Origin: Branchiostoma floridae
Lineage: Eukaryota; Chordata; Leptocardii; Amphioxiformes; Branchiostomatidae
Direction: 5' to 3'
Length of the DNA stretch: 64,000 bases
Assembly: GCF_000003815.2 (NCBI RefSeq)
Contig: NC_049983.1
Coordinates: forward strand, 9,219,470-9,283,469
Positions 1 to 33,000 of the stretch are shown piece by piece. The notes under the pieces were generated by a model. That model did not search any database, was not told the origin of the DNA, and saw only the letters and a list, made by a program, of their open reading frames with translations. The translations under genes and the position numbers were made by a program. How positions within the stretch are numbered: the first letter of the stretch is position 1; each line of letters starts with the position of its first letter.

Positions 1-949
1 CCCCCCCCATTCTGTGCACTCCCAGTATCTGCTCCAAAGTGTGGTTGAACAGCATTTAGATACAAATTTTGGTGTCTAAATTGATGGAGAGTAGTCTCCT
101 TGTGACAGGGTGAGCAGATTTTACCATTTCCCCCTGTTTGTGTCACTTTTTGCTGAGCAATATGAAGTCTAATCAAAGCCACAGGCCTTACCACAGGCCT
201 CCTGACACCTGTGCTCCCTGGGGACCAATCCTAGGGGTAGGGTCTCCGTGAAGTCTTTGAAACTTGTGACGATGCTTGACAACCCTTCCCGCATCACTTG
301 GAGTGTCTTGACACTTGCCAATTTTGAACTAGAATACCCTACCGAAAGCATGCAGGCTAAATTTCAATATTTCCTATGCATATTCTTAACAATGGGAATC
401 ATGGGAGAAAGAGGCTGTCAAAAATCACCTACCTGACTTTTAGAACATGAAAAACTCACATTGGCAAGGTTGTCCGACCTCTGAAGAGTAATTTAACGAC
501 AAAAAACGGAAAAAATTTACGGCGGAATTATATTATACGCCATGAAAACATAGGTGGGAGACCTTTTCACCCCCTTTCACTGCATGTAAACAACACCAAA
601 ACACCTAACTTCTAAGGCCTACTGCAACCACAAATATCACTAAAAATCTGTTTTTTCAACACAATATAGAAGCTACAACCCTTGCCTATAAGATGCACCC
701 CCAAAATCCAAACATATCCCAAGAAAAACGATTTTACAGCCACTTTTCCCAAGCCTACCTAAGCATTCTGAGGGCACTAAAACTGGGTCATCTGCGCAAG
801 TCCGGAAATACTGACATTTGCCCTTGAGGCTTCAGTAGATGAAATTTGTATTATCACAGACCTATTATCACATATCAATACGAGAGTACTAAATAAATAA
901 ATAAATTACTAGTAACACGTTCCGATCATAAATTTGAATTTTTATGAGA
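1..949. other. no gene recognised
   Basis: The short frames here show no recognisable domain. A donor-like AGTCAG/GTAGGT is present on the minus strand near 430-440, but nothing supports an exon around it. The segment reads as AT-rich non-coding sequence. Confidence 0.4.
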
Positions 950-1241
950 CATGAGAGGGTCTGCATGCTCTTTTCCGTAAGGATTTTTAATTTCCCGTAA
1001 TTTGCAGGGAAGCTATTTTATTGTACGTAATTCGTATTGAGGATGGGAAAATTTATTGTAAAGCGTAGCCAATGCATTTCACGTAAAGCGTAATTGAGCC
1101 AAAAAATTTCACGTAAAGCGTAATCAAGCCAGAATGTAGCGCAAAGCTTGCTGGCCTTTCTGAATTTAGCGTAAAACGTTATCAACCATCACAAATTTTG
1201 CGTAAAGCGTTGTCAGGGCCCCCCATGCAGACCCTCATATG
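950..1241. mobile_element. short inverted-repeat element with internal CGTAAAGCGT array
   Basis: GAGGGTCTGCATG at 955-967 is matched by its exact reverse complement at 1224-1236, and both arms extend imperfectly outward. Between them the motif (A)CGTAAAGCGT recurs at least five times (about 1054-1217) with different spacers. This is the structure of a non-autonomous inverted-repeat element carrying internal subrepeats. No transposase frame is present. Family membership is unknown. Confidence 0.6.
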
Positions 1242-1454
1242 ATTATGTATACTAGTATGCAAAGTTTTTGGAAAAATGATGATCTCCTCCTTATTGTACC
1301 CTACCTTATATACCTGAAGTACATTGTATACTGCATGCATTTTATCAATAAACTATATTTCTCATAACTTCAATTTCTTCCAGTAAACAGGTCTCCGATT
1401 GTCAACTCAAAACAGAAACTCTAGCTGCACCACTAATTTGACTAAACAAGCAGA

Positions 1455-1674
1455 ATGGCGAAAAGCATGCGCAGCAAAAGAAAGAGGGCGTTCCGCGCCC
1501 TGAAGAGAGAGAAATACGCCAAGAAGGAACTTGTGAAGCTGAAACAGCTGCTGGGGGTGGGGGATCAGGAGATGAAGGAAGCTGGCAGTAGTCAGGCAGG
1601 GGCAGCAGACGTTAAAACTACAGACGTCTCAAAAAGTACTGAGGACAACAGCATGGAAGTTGTCACCAATGAAG
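1455..1674 (+). CDS. LLPH: LLPH-like protein (LAPS18-like), first coding exon, partial
   Basis: The frame opens MAKSMRSKRKRAFRALKR and continues with KKELVKLKQLLG. This matches my memory of the conserved N-terminus of LLP homolog/LAPS18-like, a small basic nucleolar protein linked to ribosome biogenesis (human about 129 aa). The exon runs to GAAG at 1674, followed by a strong donor GTACGT; reading on would give an 88-codon frame ending at 1721. A pyrimidine tract with CAG near 1375-1387 could be the acceptor of this exon, placing a short 5' UTR before the ATG. The conserved C-terminal part (a Trp-Met-Asn-Gln-Arg type motif followed by a Lys/Arg-rich tail) was not found downstream. It is probably in the N gap at 1871-1970. 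The gene is convergent with IPO9. Confidence 0.8.
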
Positions 1675-2411
1675 GTACGTGTACTAGTACTTTTAATGAT
1701 ACATATAATGAGGGCAAATGAAGAAGAATAAGAGGAAAGAAAATCTTCTGTGTATTAATTTTACACTTTTTTTAAAACTCATCGAGGTCTATACATTTGT
1801 ACACGTTGATGAAATGTAGATATTTCTAGGTGAACAATATTCTACAATTTGATCTCTGCAATTGGGTATGNNNNNNNNNNNNNNNNNNNNNNNNNNNNNN
1901 NNNNNNNNNNNNNNNNNNNNNNNNNNNNNNNNNNNNNNNNNNNNNNNNNNNNNNNNNNNNNNNNNNNNNNGTTCACGCGTGGTCCATGTGCACACTATTA
2001 GTATTACACTGGGATCATGTTTGAATGCAGAGACAATTTTCTAAGTGACACTAAAAATGACGTCCCACTTCAAAGACTTGTCACATCATTTTCCATGTTC
2101 TTTAATTTCCTTCGATTTCACAAGAATGTGATTGACAAGCTAGTCATCGTCTCCATTTTCTGTCCAGAAATCTCTGTACGCGACACGACACACATTCGCA
2201 GACAATGAAGTTGTTTTCAGTAGCTTCAAATGTAACACTTGTCTGAGCAATCATACTTTTTATAGTGCTTCAAGTATCGTTAATTTGTATGCTTCTAAAC
2301 TCAACCAAAGCCTGCACATAGCAAGTATATTGAGAATGACTGGAAATAGATTTACTCACACAAAGTCTAGTTCTTCTATCTCAGAAACACCTACCCTGGG
2401 AAAACGCAGAC
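1675..2411. other. LLPH intron and assembly gap
   Basis: Intronic or downstream sequence of the LLPH-like gene. It includes a run of 100 N at 1871-1970, the usual size for a gap of unknown length. Any remaining LLPH exon cannot be seen. Confidence 0.7.
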
Positions 2412-2645
2412 TCCTAACGAGGCACGCAAAGTTTACCGATCCCTACAACACGCACGCACGGGACACCCGCCGGCCCTCGAACCAGCTGGCCCCTACTAAC
2501 ACGAGCCTCTTTCGAGAAGCGAGCGATGTTGGGGACCGGCGTAAGTGGGGCCAGCTGGTAGTCAGGGGCGGGTGCATAGAGGCGGGAGGGCGCGCGTTAG
2601 GCAGGGGATCGGTAACTGTTATTTGCGAAGCTTCTCGAGCAGGTT
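2412..2645. repeat. imperfect foldback (GC-rich inverted repeat)
   Basis: The left arm contains TTTACCGATCCCT (about 2432-2445) and ACCAGCTGGCCCCT (about 2481-2494). The right arm contains GGGGCCAGCTGGT (about 2548-2560) and GGGGATCGGTAAC (about 2604-2617). The arms pair in order over roughly 70-80 bases each with mismatches, leaving a centre near 2510-2535. The segment is much richer in CpG than its surroundings. It could be a foldback element or a diverged regulatory palindrome. The frames on both strands show no known domain. Confidence 0.5.
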
Positions 2646-3888
2646 TCCCAGGGTAAGAAACACCAAGCACTTACATGTAAACCTAGCCCAGTTCACTGTG
2701 TGTATACACATCCTTTGTACTTGTATGGTACATGTACCTCTGGTGTATTTTACTTAGACCATTCCTCACACAACCTAGATTCTACTCAGACACAAAACAG
2801 GGTACCTCACACATAGAAAGGCCTCCAAATGGTCAGTTCAGTCTTAGGCACACTTTAAACACTTACGATTCTTCATTCAACAACTCTGGACACATTTTAA
2901 TCTGGAATTTCCATGCTGCAGCTTCTTTCAGGAATTATTACTATCATTTCAATTCAAAACTTATCAATTGTAATGTTGATTCTTTCTTAGCGATTAGTTA
3001 GGAAGAACATTTTAGTAACATTACATACAAAGGAGAAAATGCAACAGTTCCTTTTAGAAAGGAGAAAAACTACCTAAATCTTACCATAGTTTTTTTTCTG
3101 TCAGACTCACAATACAGCCATCACACAATATTTGGAAAAAATATTTGGCATAATACACCAACTATAGACCACAAAAGTTTGTCAGTTGTCTCATTGCTCT
3201 ACTTTGAAAATGGGTACAAAGTAAGAATCTGAGAAGTCAAATGTCCGTCAGATTTCAAATTATTGCTTCTTTCCTCGCACAAAACAGCAACAACTGGCCT
3301 CCTATGGAAACTTTCAAAACAACTGAACCATTAGTGTTCACATTCATTAAGTCAAACTGCAATTTTCAATATTTCTTTCAGCTTGGAAAAAAACAATGCT
3401 GCCTTTGTCTTTACCATAAACCATTGTGAATTCAGTCTATTACAAACAATAGAAGACATTTTAAACATAGGGAACATTGAATAATATGTTATGTACAATG
3501 CTGGATTTTTTTTATCCAGTGTGCATACTAATTTTGATAACTTACGATAATTATAATTCATAATGATGCACATACTATACTTCTTAATATTACCGGTAAT
3601 CACCAATTTTAAAGAAACTGATTTGGTTTTAATGCCCATGGGCTATCAATATCACACCAAAGTTGTAGCAACTACAGTGCAAGTCAAAGGGAAGAAAGAT
3701 AATTACCTTACTGAATGATCATGTCAAAAACATGACTGTTTGACTTGCCCTATCTTAAAAGACCATGTAATCGTATACAAATGTGGGTGAATAGCCAGCA
3801 TACAAACGACAATGAAAGTCTTACAACATGTAGTATGAGTCTATATATGGGAAAGCAATAAAGTCAGATATTGGATGGCCTGGCATTA
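2646..3888. other. intergenic, nothing recognised
   Basis: AT-rich sequence between the LLPH-like exon and the 3' end of IPO9. I see no exon, RNA gene or clear repeat. Confidence 0.4.
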
Positions 3889-4117
3889 GGGGTGGGTACT
3901 GGTACAGTGTACAGGTACAAAACCGTTTTAATTCTTGTTGGACCGGTCCAGAAAAACAGGACCTAAAAAAAAATCAGTGGACCGATAAGAAAATGAACAG
4001 ATTATATTAGCAGGCATTTATGTGTTTTGTGGCTTATTGGCCCAAGAAAATAACGAGCAAAGGAGAGGAGAGATGAGGCCATTTTTACTAAATTTTCTGT
4101 ACAGGTACCCACCCTAA
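3889..4117. mobile_element. MITE-like element with GGGTGGGTAC inverted ends
   Basis: The left end AGGGGTGGGTACTGGTACAG is mirrored by CTGTACAGGTACCCACCCT at the right end, about 229 bases apart. Internal text (AGGCATTTATGTG...GGCCCAAGAAAATA) recurs diverged at 54886-55105. The same right-end phrase (TTTCTGTACCGGCACCC) appears near 11045-11065. This is a dispersed non-autonomous family. Confidence 0.6.
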
Positions 4118-5536
4118 TGGCCTGACATTCTTTGGTAGCTTTGTTGGCAGTGTTAGTTTCAAAGCTTCATGACATAAACAGATCAAGGAATATTCTGCAA
4201 GAACAACTTTGATCTAGTACTAGATCACACAGTATCAACATACACAATGTATAGGGCAGAGCTATTGAAAACCAATGCCTATGAGTTGGCAAACTTCTAA
4301 GGTACATTAACAAACAACATGTCCATTACAGTACAGAGTAGCACCCTATATTAAATGTAAGACCTTTTACAAGATTCAGGAGATTCTATTAAAGCCCTTG
4401 CTAACAGAGCTGAGGCCTTTATGCCAGCACTTTAGAGTTTTCGAGGCAGAGCTCGCTTGAGTATATGTAAGGGAAATAGACAATTTGACTACTGGAGTTC
4501 TGTAGTTGTAATATTGTTTGCTATAAGCTATTCGCCTAGAAACAGCTACATACACAGAATGAAAAAGAAGCTTCTTTACCAATTTTCCCATTATAAACAA
4601 GTAGTGTATACATAATACATATATTTGATATATGCAATAAAATTCAACTTTGAAGATATGATTGCAAAAGGTCTAAAGATAAAATTGGCAAAGTACAAAC
4701 ATACATACAATACCATCTTTAGTAGAGGAAGCTGAGTGGACCTACTGTAAGCCATAACATTTCACAACACAACTAAGCATTTAGACTTGATCAAACAGAT
4801 GAAGTTAATTATTGAGACATATTTTTTCCCTCTACACAAGAAAAATCTTCAAACATAAGTTGCAGTGAAGTAGTCTTTTAAGCGGATGATCATTGTAACA
4901 CACAACCTATGAGCACCTCAACACAAATGCTACCAAGGCTCAAAATACCACCCGCATATGCAGGTAGGTTCAGGTGGAATTGGAGTTGTGCAGGCATTTC
5001 TGATGTCTTCCAGTACAAGGGTAAGAGTAAGGGCCCCTGACACTGAAGTCAAAGAAAACAAGCAATGCAGGGATTATCTGTCTGGCCAGTTGTAGGTTTT
5101 TTGAGCCCGGGCAATGTTATAGGCTATACCAGATTAAGATGATGGATATATGTCTTGGTACAAGCTAAAAAACTTTTCTTCCAACACAGTACGGTAGTGG
5201 GATTAACAATTTTTTTTTCAGTCTTCCTTAGATGAAATAACTCACCACTACCTTGAACATACATGTATGATGCACTCCTTATAAGGTCACAAGACAAAAG
5301 TGCTTAGTGGGTCATTCTATATGAAGAAGGCTGCAGAAAATAGCTTAAAATTGCCTTTCCCTAAAAAAACAATTTGATACGCCTACATCGAAGGATCAGC
5401 TGTGTTGAATCAGAAAAGTTAGTCTTTTTCCACCATGCTAATGTTGAGTCAGATTTCTGGGGTATGTTTTGGGGTAAGATGAGTCAGATTTCTGGGGTAT
5501 GTTTTTCGGTGGGTTCCCTGGTCTCTCCCTGGCGTA
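4118..5536. other. intergenic / IPO9 3' untranslated region
   Basis: This lies downstream of the IPO9 stop on the minus strand and must include its 3' UTR, but I could not fix a polyadenylation site. GAGTCAGATTTCTGGGGTAT occurs twice with a 36-base period at about 5445-5504, a small tandem duplication just after the stop. The phrase TACAGTCAAACCTGTA at about 5713, inside IPO9 intron 25, is a relic end of another repeat family. Confidence 0.4.
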
Positions 5537-26534
<20,998 letters not shown>

Positions 26535-26639
26535 CTTGGCCGTGAATTCCGGAGTGAGCATGCGCCAGAAAAACGCGCGAAACTCAAATCACGTGATTGT
26601 GTCCCACATTCAGCACGTTGTTGAACTTTTGGACTTTGG

Positions 26640-27429
26640 GGTCGTTTGGCCGCCCCATACGACCAAGGTTCCTGGGTTCACCCCCCCCCCCCTTTATGCC
26701 ACCAATTTAAATCTGCCATTGGGAAATGCACATGCATATATTACCGTGACAATTGCCGCAGGTGAAACCTAGCTTCGGTTAGGAACGTCCCTCTGATAGG
26801 TCGTTGAATGGAGGTCCAGTGTGTTGAAGTACAGAATCACTAAAATAAGTTGAAGGCGGCTAGGCTAAAACACACACACACACACAAAAAAAGAAGGCCT
26901 GGCCCACGTGAAATGGATAAAGTTATTGCTCTGCCCCGTAAAAAAAGCACATAAGTTAGAGATAAACTTGATCGTATAAAGTTATATCTTCAAACATTCT
27001 TCAACGTTACAGTCATTCACTTGTTCAGTTTCAGATTCCGTGCAATGGAAAAAGTTTCCAACAATTGATAAAACATAGACACGTATAACATCTATTATCA
27101 TAATACCGGCACGTTTACGACGATTTCTCTAGCCATACTGATTTGACAAATTGTCAACGCATCATTTTCTCCAGTTACATGTTGCTGTTATAGCTTACCC
27201 TTGCCACTTCTTCTGTGTAACTTTTCTGCCACTCTTGTCCTGCTAAAAGCGTAATATTGTAATTGTAACACGCCGCGGAATTAAACGGCGAACGGGCGCG
27301 TGGTTGAGAGGGGGTACAAAATACCGGCCGGAAGAAACACGGCACAATTAACTGTCGCTATGTACATTTATACATCCTCCATGTTCCTTCATTTTCTGTT
27401 AGTAAATGCATAAAACATAAACCTGCATG
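26640..27429. other. spacer upstream of IPO9 with repeat pieces
   Basis: It contains GGTTAGGAACGTCCCTCTGATAGGTCGTTGAAT at about 26778-26810, the same phrase as in the SINE at 34325-34700 in the same orientation, and a (CA)n run at about 26868-26886. No gene is recognised. It probably contains the IPO9 promoter. Confidence 0.45.
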
Positions 27430-28975
27430 AACTTGAACTTTATTAAAGTCACCACTTTGCAGGCAATTGAGCCTGAATTGTGTTGGTGTTTACAAGCTTC
27501 GTTATTAAACATTGTTTAAAAAGTTATTACAATTTTAAAGGCATACTTTACATTGACTTATAATTTTGCTTAAAATCACAAATTACAGACGTTTACTATA
27601 CAATATTTGTAACAATGAGTTCGGTACACGTCATACGGATGTGATAGTGCGTTAATTGTCATTCAACAGAGCAAGGGCCCTGGGGATAAACGATTGCGAA
27701 TGTCTGTTGGACCGGCTCAGTGGCAGCTTAAAACGGGGAGCCCGTCGTAGCTGGTACTGACACTCTGTAGCCGGCTGCAGGAACTCCTGGCAAGGGTGAG
27801 TGGCGTCAGCCACCACCCTTCTCAGTTCACGTACAGTCGCATCCCGTCTCCGGGACTCCAAGGTAGGTAGCTGTTCGTAGGGTATACCGATGATCCTGCA
27901 ACAGGACCTCTGGACTTTCTCCAGCTCTTCAGCCAGACCGCGGGGTAGACCTCCCCACACCGGTGAGCCGTACTCCAGTACTGGGCGGATGAATGTCTTG
28001 TAGATCTGGAGAAGTACGTCTGCTGGTAGCCCGGCTCGTTTGGACAGTCGCAGGTAGTGAATCCTGGGGCTGACTTTCGACAACATGTACTCAATGTGTG
28101 GGCCCCAGGACAAGTCGTCGCTGACTATCACTCCAAGGAGTTTGAACCTCCGCACACGTTCTACGTTCTCCCCGTTCAAAGTAAGTGGAGGGGGGTTCAC
28201 TGCCTCCTTACGACAGCTGACCACCATGTCTTTGGTCTTTTTCACATTAGCTGCCATACTGTAGGACTTCGCCCAAGAGTCAACTTCATTGATGGCAAGT
28301 TGCATTTGGCCTGGTAGCGATCCCATGAGAAGTTCTGTGTTTGTCAGGTCATCAGCGTACTTAACTGGGGCTACACTGATCGGGATGCCTTTGTCAAGAC
28401 TGTTCATGGCCAGGACAAACAGAGATGGCGAGATGATCCCACCCTGAGGGGTTCCGGCGAGTACTGGGCGTGGCGAGGAGATACACGAACCCCACCTGAC
28501 ACGCTGTACACGGTCACTCAGGTAACTGCGCAAGCAACACCACAGGTCCCGTCTCACCCCCATCTTTGCCAAGCTATGCAGAAGACTGCCGTGGTCAATT
28601 GTGTCAAACGCCCGGCTAAAGTCGATGAATGACACATGTACATCCATTTTCGGCTTACTGTTGAGCGCGTCGTGCCAGGTTTGCGTAATGTGGTTGAGGG
28701 CCGACACCGTTGATCTCCCCGGCCTGAAGCCATGTTGGGAGCCATGGATCAGGTGGTCAGTGTCTCTCTGTAACAGCACACGGACAAACGATTCCAGTAC
28801 TTTACCCAGACAGCTGGTAAGGGAGATTCTTCTGTATTCTTCAGGCCCCTTGGGTTTAGATGTCTTCGGTACTGGAACGACCAACTCCGACTTCCATTGT
28901 TCAGGGAATATGCCCTGTTGCAGACAGGAGTTGTAGATGTTACATAGCACAGGAGCAAGTTCCTCGTGGAAAGTA
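27430..28975 (-). mobile_element. 5'-truncated CR1-like non-LTR retrotransposon
   Basis: It includes the reverse transcriptase frame ending at 27652 and a ~220-base 3' UTR. The UTR ends in a small hairpin, CAGGC...GCCTG (minus strand, near 27462-27478), and then GACTTTAATAAAGTTCAAGTTCA, a short-repeat tail. A 3' hairpin plus microsatellite-like tail is typical of CR1/L2-type elements. Similarity to the family starts around TFHEEL in the frame, so the 5' junction is near 28975. The endonuclease domain is missing. Confidence 0.75.
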
Positions 28976-29031
28976 GTCAGAACATACAAAATGTCATGAG
29001 AAAACGGACGTATACTGTCAAGAATTTTCAT
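27652..29031 (-). CDS. reverse transcriptase of a CR1/Jockey-like LINE, 5'-truncated
   Basis: Open frame of 459 codons. It shows the non-LTR reverse transcriptase blocks in order: ELVVPVPK (about 49-56), HGFRPGRST (100-108), FIDFSRAFDTIDH (135-147, first catalytic Asp), AGTPQGG (192-198) and KYADD (224-228, catalytic Asp pair). These are followed by a KLLGVIVSDD thumb segment and a PVLEYGSPVW block. There is no endonuclease or RNase H domain. The first ~20 codons do not look like the family and follow an in-frame TAA just before the ATG. The open frame therefore starts partly in host sequence after 5' truncation, and it is unlikely to be mobile on its own. No frameshift or stop interrupts the reverse transcriptase part, which suggests a fairly recent insertion. 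Same strand as IPO9 and FReD, lying between them. Confidence 0.93.
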   Translation of the reverse strand: MKILDSIRPFSHDILYVLTTFHEELAPVLCNIYNSCLQQGIFPEQWKSELVVPVPKTSKPKGPEEYRRISLTSCLGKVLESFVRVLLQRDTDHLIHGSQHGFRPGRSTVSALNHITQTWHDALNSKPKMDVHVSFIDFSRAFDTIDHGSLLHSLAKMGVRRDLWCCLRSYLSDRVQRVRWGSCISSPRPVLAGTPQGGIISPSLFVLAMNSLDKGIPISVAPVKYADDLTNTELLMGSLPGQMQLAINEVDSWAKSYSMAANVKKTKDMVVSCRKEAVNPPPLTLNGENVERVRRFKLLGVIVSDDLSWGPHIEYMLSKVSPRIHYLRLSKRAGLPADVLLQIYKTFIRPVLEYGSPVWGGLPRGLAEELEKVQRSCCRIIGIPYEQLPTLESRRRDATVRELRRVVADATHPCQEFLQPATECQYQLRRAPRFKLPLSRSNRHSQSFIPRALALLNDN

Positions 29032-30092
29032 TTAACTTTTGTCTGTCACAACCGCTGTGACGTAACACTTTACTGCTAGCGTAGATATAAAAATGGCGGG
29101 AAAATGGCTGCGTACGTTCAATTTTGCCCATTCAGTCGTAGATCCGGGCTATTATGCAACGGTTCTTCACACTTTTACATGAGTTGTAGGAAGACAACAG
29201 AAATTCAAGATTGCTGTTGAATCATGTTCGTCTTGTGCCGTGAGCATGTGTAATTATGATCTACAAATCTGGCAATGAATGTGACGGTGTGTTCGTCCCA
29301 CGACGAGCTGCCTGTCACGAAAAAGATACTGAAAACTTTTCGCCTTGTTGTCTTCGAATGCATTGTAATCGATGCTTTGTAAATGATGTATTGGACACCT
29401 GGATGTCTGAAGTGTGCATACCTCAGAAATAACTATTGTTGCATGTGTAGATCTCTTTAAATTGCATTATTTTTTATCGGCCGGTATAAGTCTTATGGCC
29501 GGTATTATGCCAATGCATGTTACTGAGAGATTGAGAGCGCAAATTTATTAATTTCGATCACATTAGTTATCACATTATTTTTACAGTTCAACGTGCTCTA
29601 TTTTACATAATTTGCTCCGTACTATAAATACCATCCAGAAATAATCTTTAAATTACAGTGCCACATTCACTAAGCTGGGACAGAAGCCATTGTCTTTCTA
29701 GTTCTTGGTAACAAAAAAACAAAACAAAAAAAACGTCATGATTCGGGTCTGAAATTGCACACAAACAACTAAAGAAAAGATGGCTGTTGGTCGATCAAAT
29801 TTTTCTCAAACAAATTAGACGATTCTCACAGCATAACTTTCTAATCAAACACTATTGATATATAATCTAATAGACGTTTCAAACAGCATCCACTGTTTTT
29901 CATCCTTAATAGAAAATAAAAGTATACGATGATACCTAGGCTTAACGTTATATGTATACAAGAAATACAATATAACGTTAATACAATAACAATGCCATAC
30001 CATGTTGATGTAACGTTACAACACAATGGACGCGACATCATTTATTAAGAAAATGTTCTCCAGTATGGCTTCTTCTTTAAGACACGTGTCTT
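29032..30092. other. intergenic, nothing recognised
   Basis: AT-rich spacer between the retroelement and the last exon of the fibrinogen-related gene. TAACGTTA-type phrases recur. No exon, RNA gene or complete repeat was recognised. Confidence 0.4.
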
Positions 30093-33000
30093 CTAGAAGT
30101 CGGAGGGCCGAAGCTTCATCTCTGCTCTCGCCAGAGGAACGTTGTCTCCTGAGAAGCTGTACCAGTTGATGGACTGGGAGGGGCCGCCGTGGTACGCGCC
30201 GTTCAGATCACTGGTGTGGCAGTCTTTAAACCACCAGGCACCCTGAAACACACGCAAACATCTTGGTAATTTCATGTATTCTCTACCACCTACAAGCTTC
30301 AATGAATTTATATTTTTACTTGCTGTGACCAGAACTAAAATGACAACAATACATGTACAGCGCAATGACGTACTGATACAGAAGCGCCGCCTTGCGAACA
30401 AAATCATTATGTGATAACAAAATCATGATCCAAGCGGAAAGATTTTGATTTCTTATCTGTGATTGGTCAAATTGATAATGTTTCAGGCATTCTCATTGGT
30501 AGAGATGCTACCCTTGTCAACCAATGGTATCGTATCAATTTAACAGCTTACGGTTCATTTTACGCAAATTTACCTGTCTACCATTGATTAACTTTGTCCA
30601 ATCATATCAACGATAGAATCCGCGTTAGCCAATTAACGCCAAGCTCTATCCTTTGTCAACGAAAGAGCTGCACTTTGCTTTCTGGTCACTAGGGGGCACT
30701 GTGAGACCGTGAGGAATTCGACTGAGACGCGTGAAAGTGGCTTCTATGAGACACTGTGGTTTTAACTGAAATGTGTTGCTTGAGTGGCACTTTTGGTGAA
30801 TAACCTGGTATCCATTCTATCTCTGATCTCCTCCTCTGATTGGTTTTGCCGATTTCGGAGCTAGAACTAGATCGAAACCGGGTTGCACTAGTTGCAACGT
30901 TGGGGAGGGGGGAGGTCAACATTGAATCCTGCGAACCATGTTAGATAGTCGTGTTGACTGTAGCAGGTTTTTCTTCCCTACGAAGTCTCAGTGCTTGACT
31001 TGAGTCGACGTCACAGATAAAAGTACCACTCTTTAACTTCTATCTACGTTCGACATCACTAAATGACTTCTACGCAGAGCTATTCCACGGACTATACAAT
31101 GGTGAGGATTTAGCATATTTTTCATCATCTAAATACGCAACTATACTGTTTTTGTGGGAGGAGAGTCTGTCTTTCTTTTTTTTAAAAGAACATTCCTGAA
31201 GAAAATGCTACGGGTATACACCATGTATTCACCTTGCCATCCTCTGCACAGTTAGAGGCGGACCTGTCGTTGTCCCTGTCCGGGGTGCTGAACGCCATGT
31301 CACGGTGGTACTCCAGGGAGTCCCCCGCCGAACCTTCCAGGTACAGGCCCAGCCGTAACGTGTAGTTCGTGTCTTCGTCCTCGACTTTGAAGCCCCTATA
31401 ATAGTACCAAAACGATCAATTATAATCTAACAATAACAGAAATAATTGTAGTATAGTAAAACTTTTTCTAGGACAGTCTTACCTGTAGTCATTTGCTACA
31501 AACAGAATTACAGAATTTGAAGCATGTACACGGCTTGTGCAATATCGATATCCTAGTGTTGCTGTTTTAGATTGACGACAAAGGGACAGTGCTGCCGTTC
31601 TTTTGCATACATCTTTACCCTACACGTTTAACGTAAAACGTATACGGCTGCAGTAGCAAACATTTTAAATGTAATGTTACATAGTAAACTTGATATACAC
31701 ACACTGAGTTCTACCCACCTGTACCGAGCGAACTTCTCAGTGCCTCCAGTGTCTGCCACTGTTACACGGAGGTCCGTTGGTCTATCCCTGGTCAGACGGT
31801 GGATGTGTTCCAAGCCGATCCAAAACTCCCGCGGATCTCCGAACCCCCTCTTGTAGGCATCCCAGTCACGGAAGAAATCCACACTTCCGTCCTATGCGTA
31901 AGGAAAAGTGATAAATTGAACAAAGAAAAAAATTAAAAAAAGAATTCCTGATATCAACAATTGCTTTTCTTCAATTTCTGTGCAATGAAAACATCGCACG
32001 TCTTACCACTCAGAAAAAATATGATGATTTTTTCCGAGGAACTAACGAGAAAATATTTCTAAGAAGAGGGACCGGTGTAAAATCTTGTTCTCGGACTGCC
32101 TCAAAGTCTAACGTTAGTTGCTGAACGTTTGATTGACTTTAAATCATGTTATTGATTGGTGTTAATGTGTCATTTATCCTCCGAAACCAGCAAATGATAA
32201 TTCAGGCTAACATTTCATGATGTTATGTTGTCAAATGATGTTAACTCGTAATTACAATCTATGTATATTATGGAAGAGGGCTCCGGGAAAAGTAGTGGTT
32301 GTATTTCAACACTAATAGAGATTCATTGATAAACAAACAAACAAACAAACAAACAAACAAACAAAACTCCAACCTGTCTCTTCTGGATGACTGTCCACCC
32401 TCCCCCGTCACTCTCCATGTCACAGTACACCTCTATCTGTCCCCCACCGTCCGGGTCTGTCGTGTACACACCGTTGGCACGGACACCGCTCTTGTACAAC
32501 ACGTCACATCCTCTAGCAACACTTACTGAGTCTGAACGAAAGTAAAAAGCAGCGCATGCAAATATTTAGACATTGCATTGGAAACGCATCCGATGTGCAA
32601 TGTGATCTGTGCAGGCATTAAAATCAACGGTTTACCAATTAAAAACAGATTGACGCCCATGTTTTTTAGGTTTAATGATCAGTTCAATTCTACATATTGT
32701 GTCATTTTCTGAACTCAAATTACATTTCACGCAATTATGATATGTGGTGATTTGGGCCCAAACTTTGCCTGCTAAAATATAGTGTAGTCATCGATTTCAA
32801 ACTTTCTTTTTTATAAAATAAGCAAAATTCCCCACACGTTTATACTGTATGTTTTCTTATACAACGTCGAAGTTCTTTCAGAATCTAAAGGGTTTCTGAG
32901 TATCCATATCTCTCTCCACTATGAAAGGAATTTATTTCAGAGCCGCGTATGATTTTACTTGATGTTCCTAAATGTTAAGATATGTAACATAGCTCACAAG

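Noticed and set aside
2285-2670. Overlapping plus- and minus-strand frames in the GC-rich segment
   Set aside because: No domain or splice support. Openness follows from base composition of the foldback.
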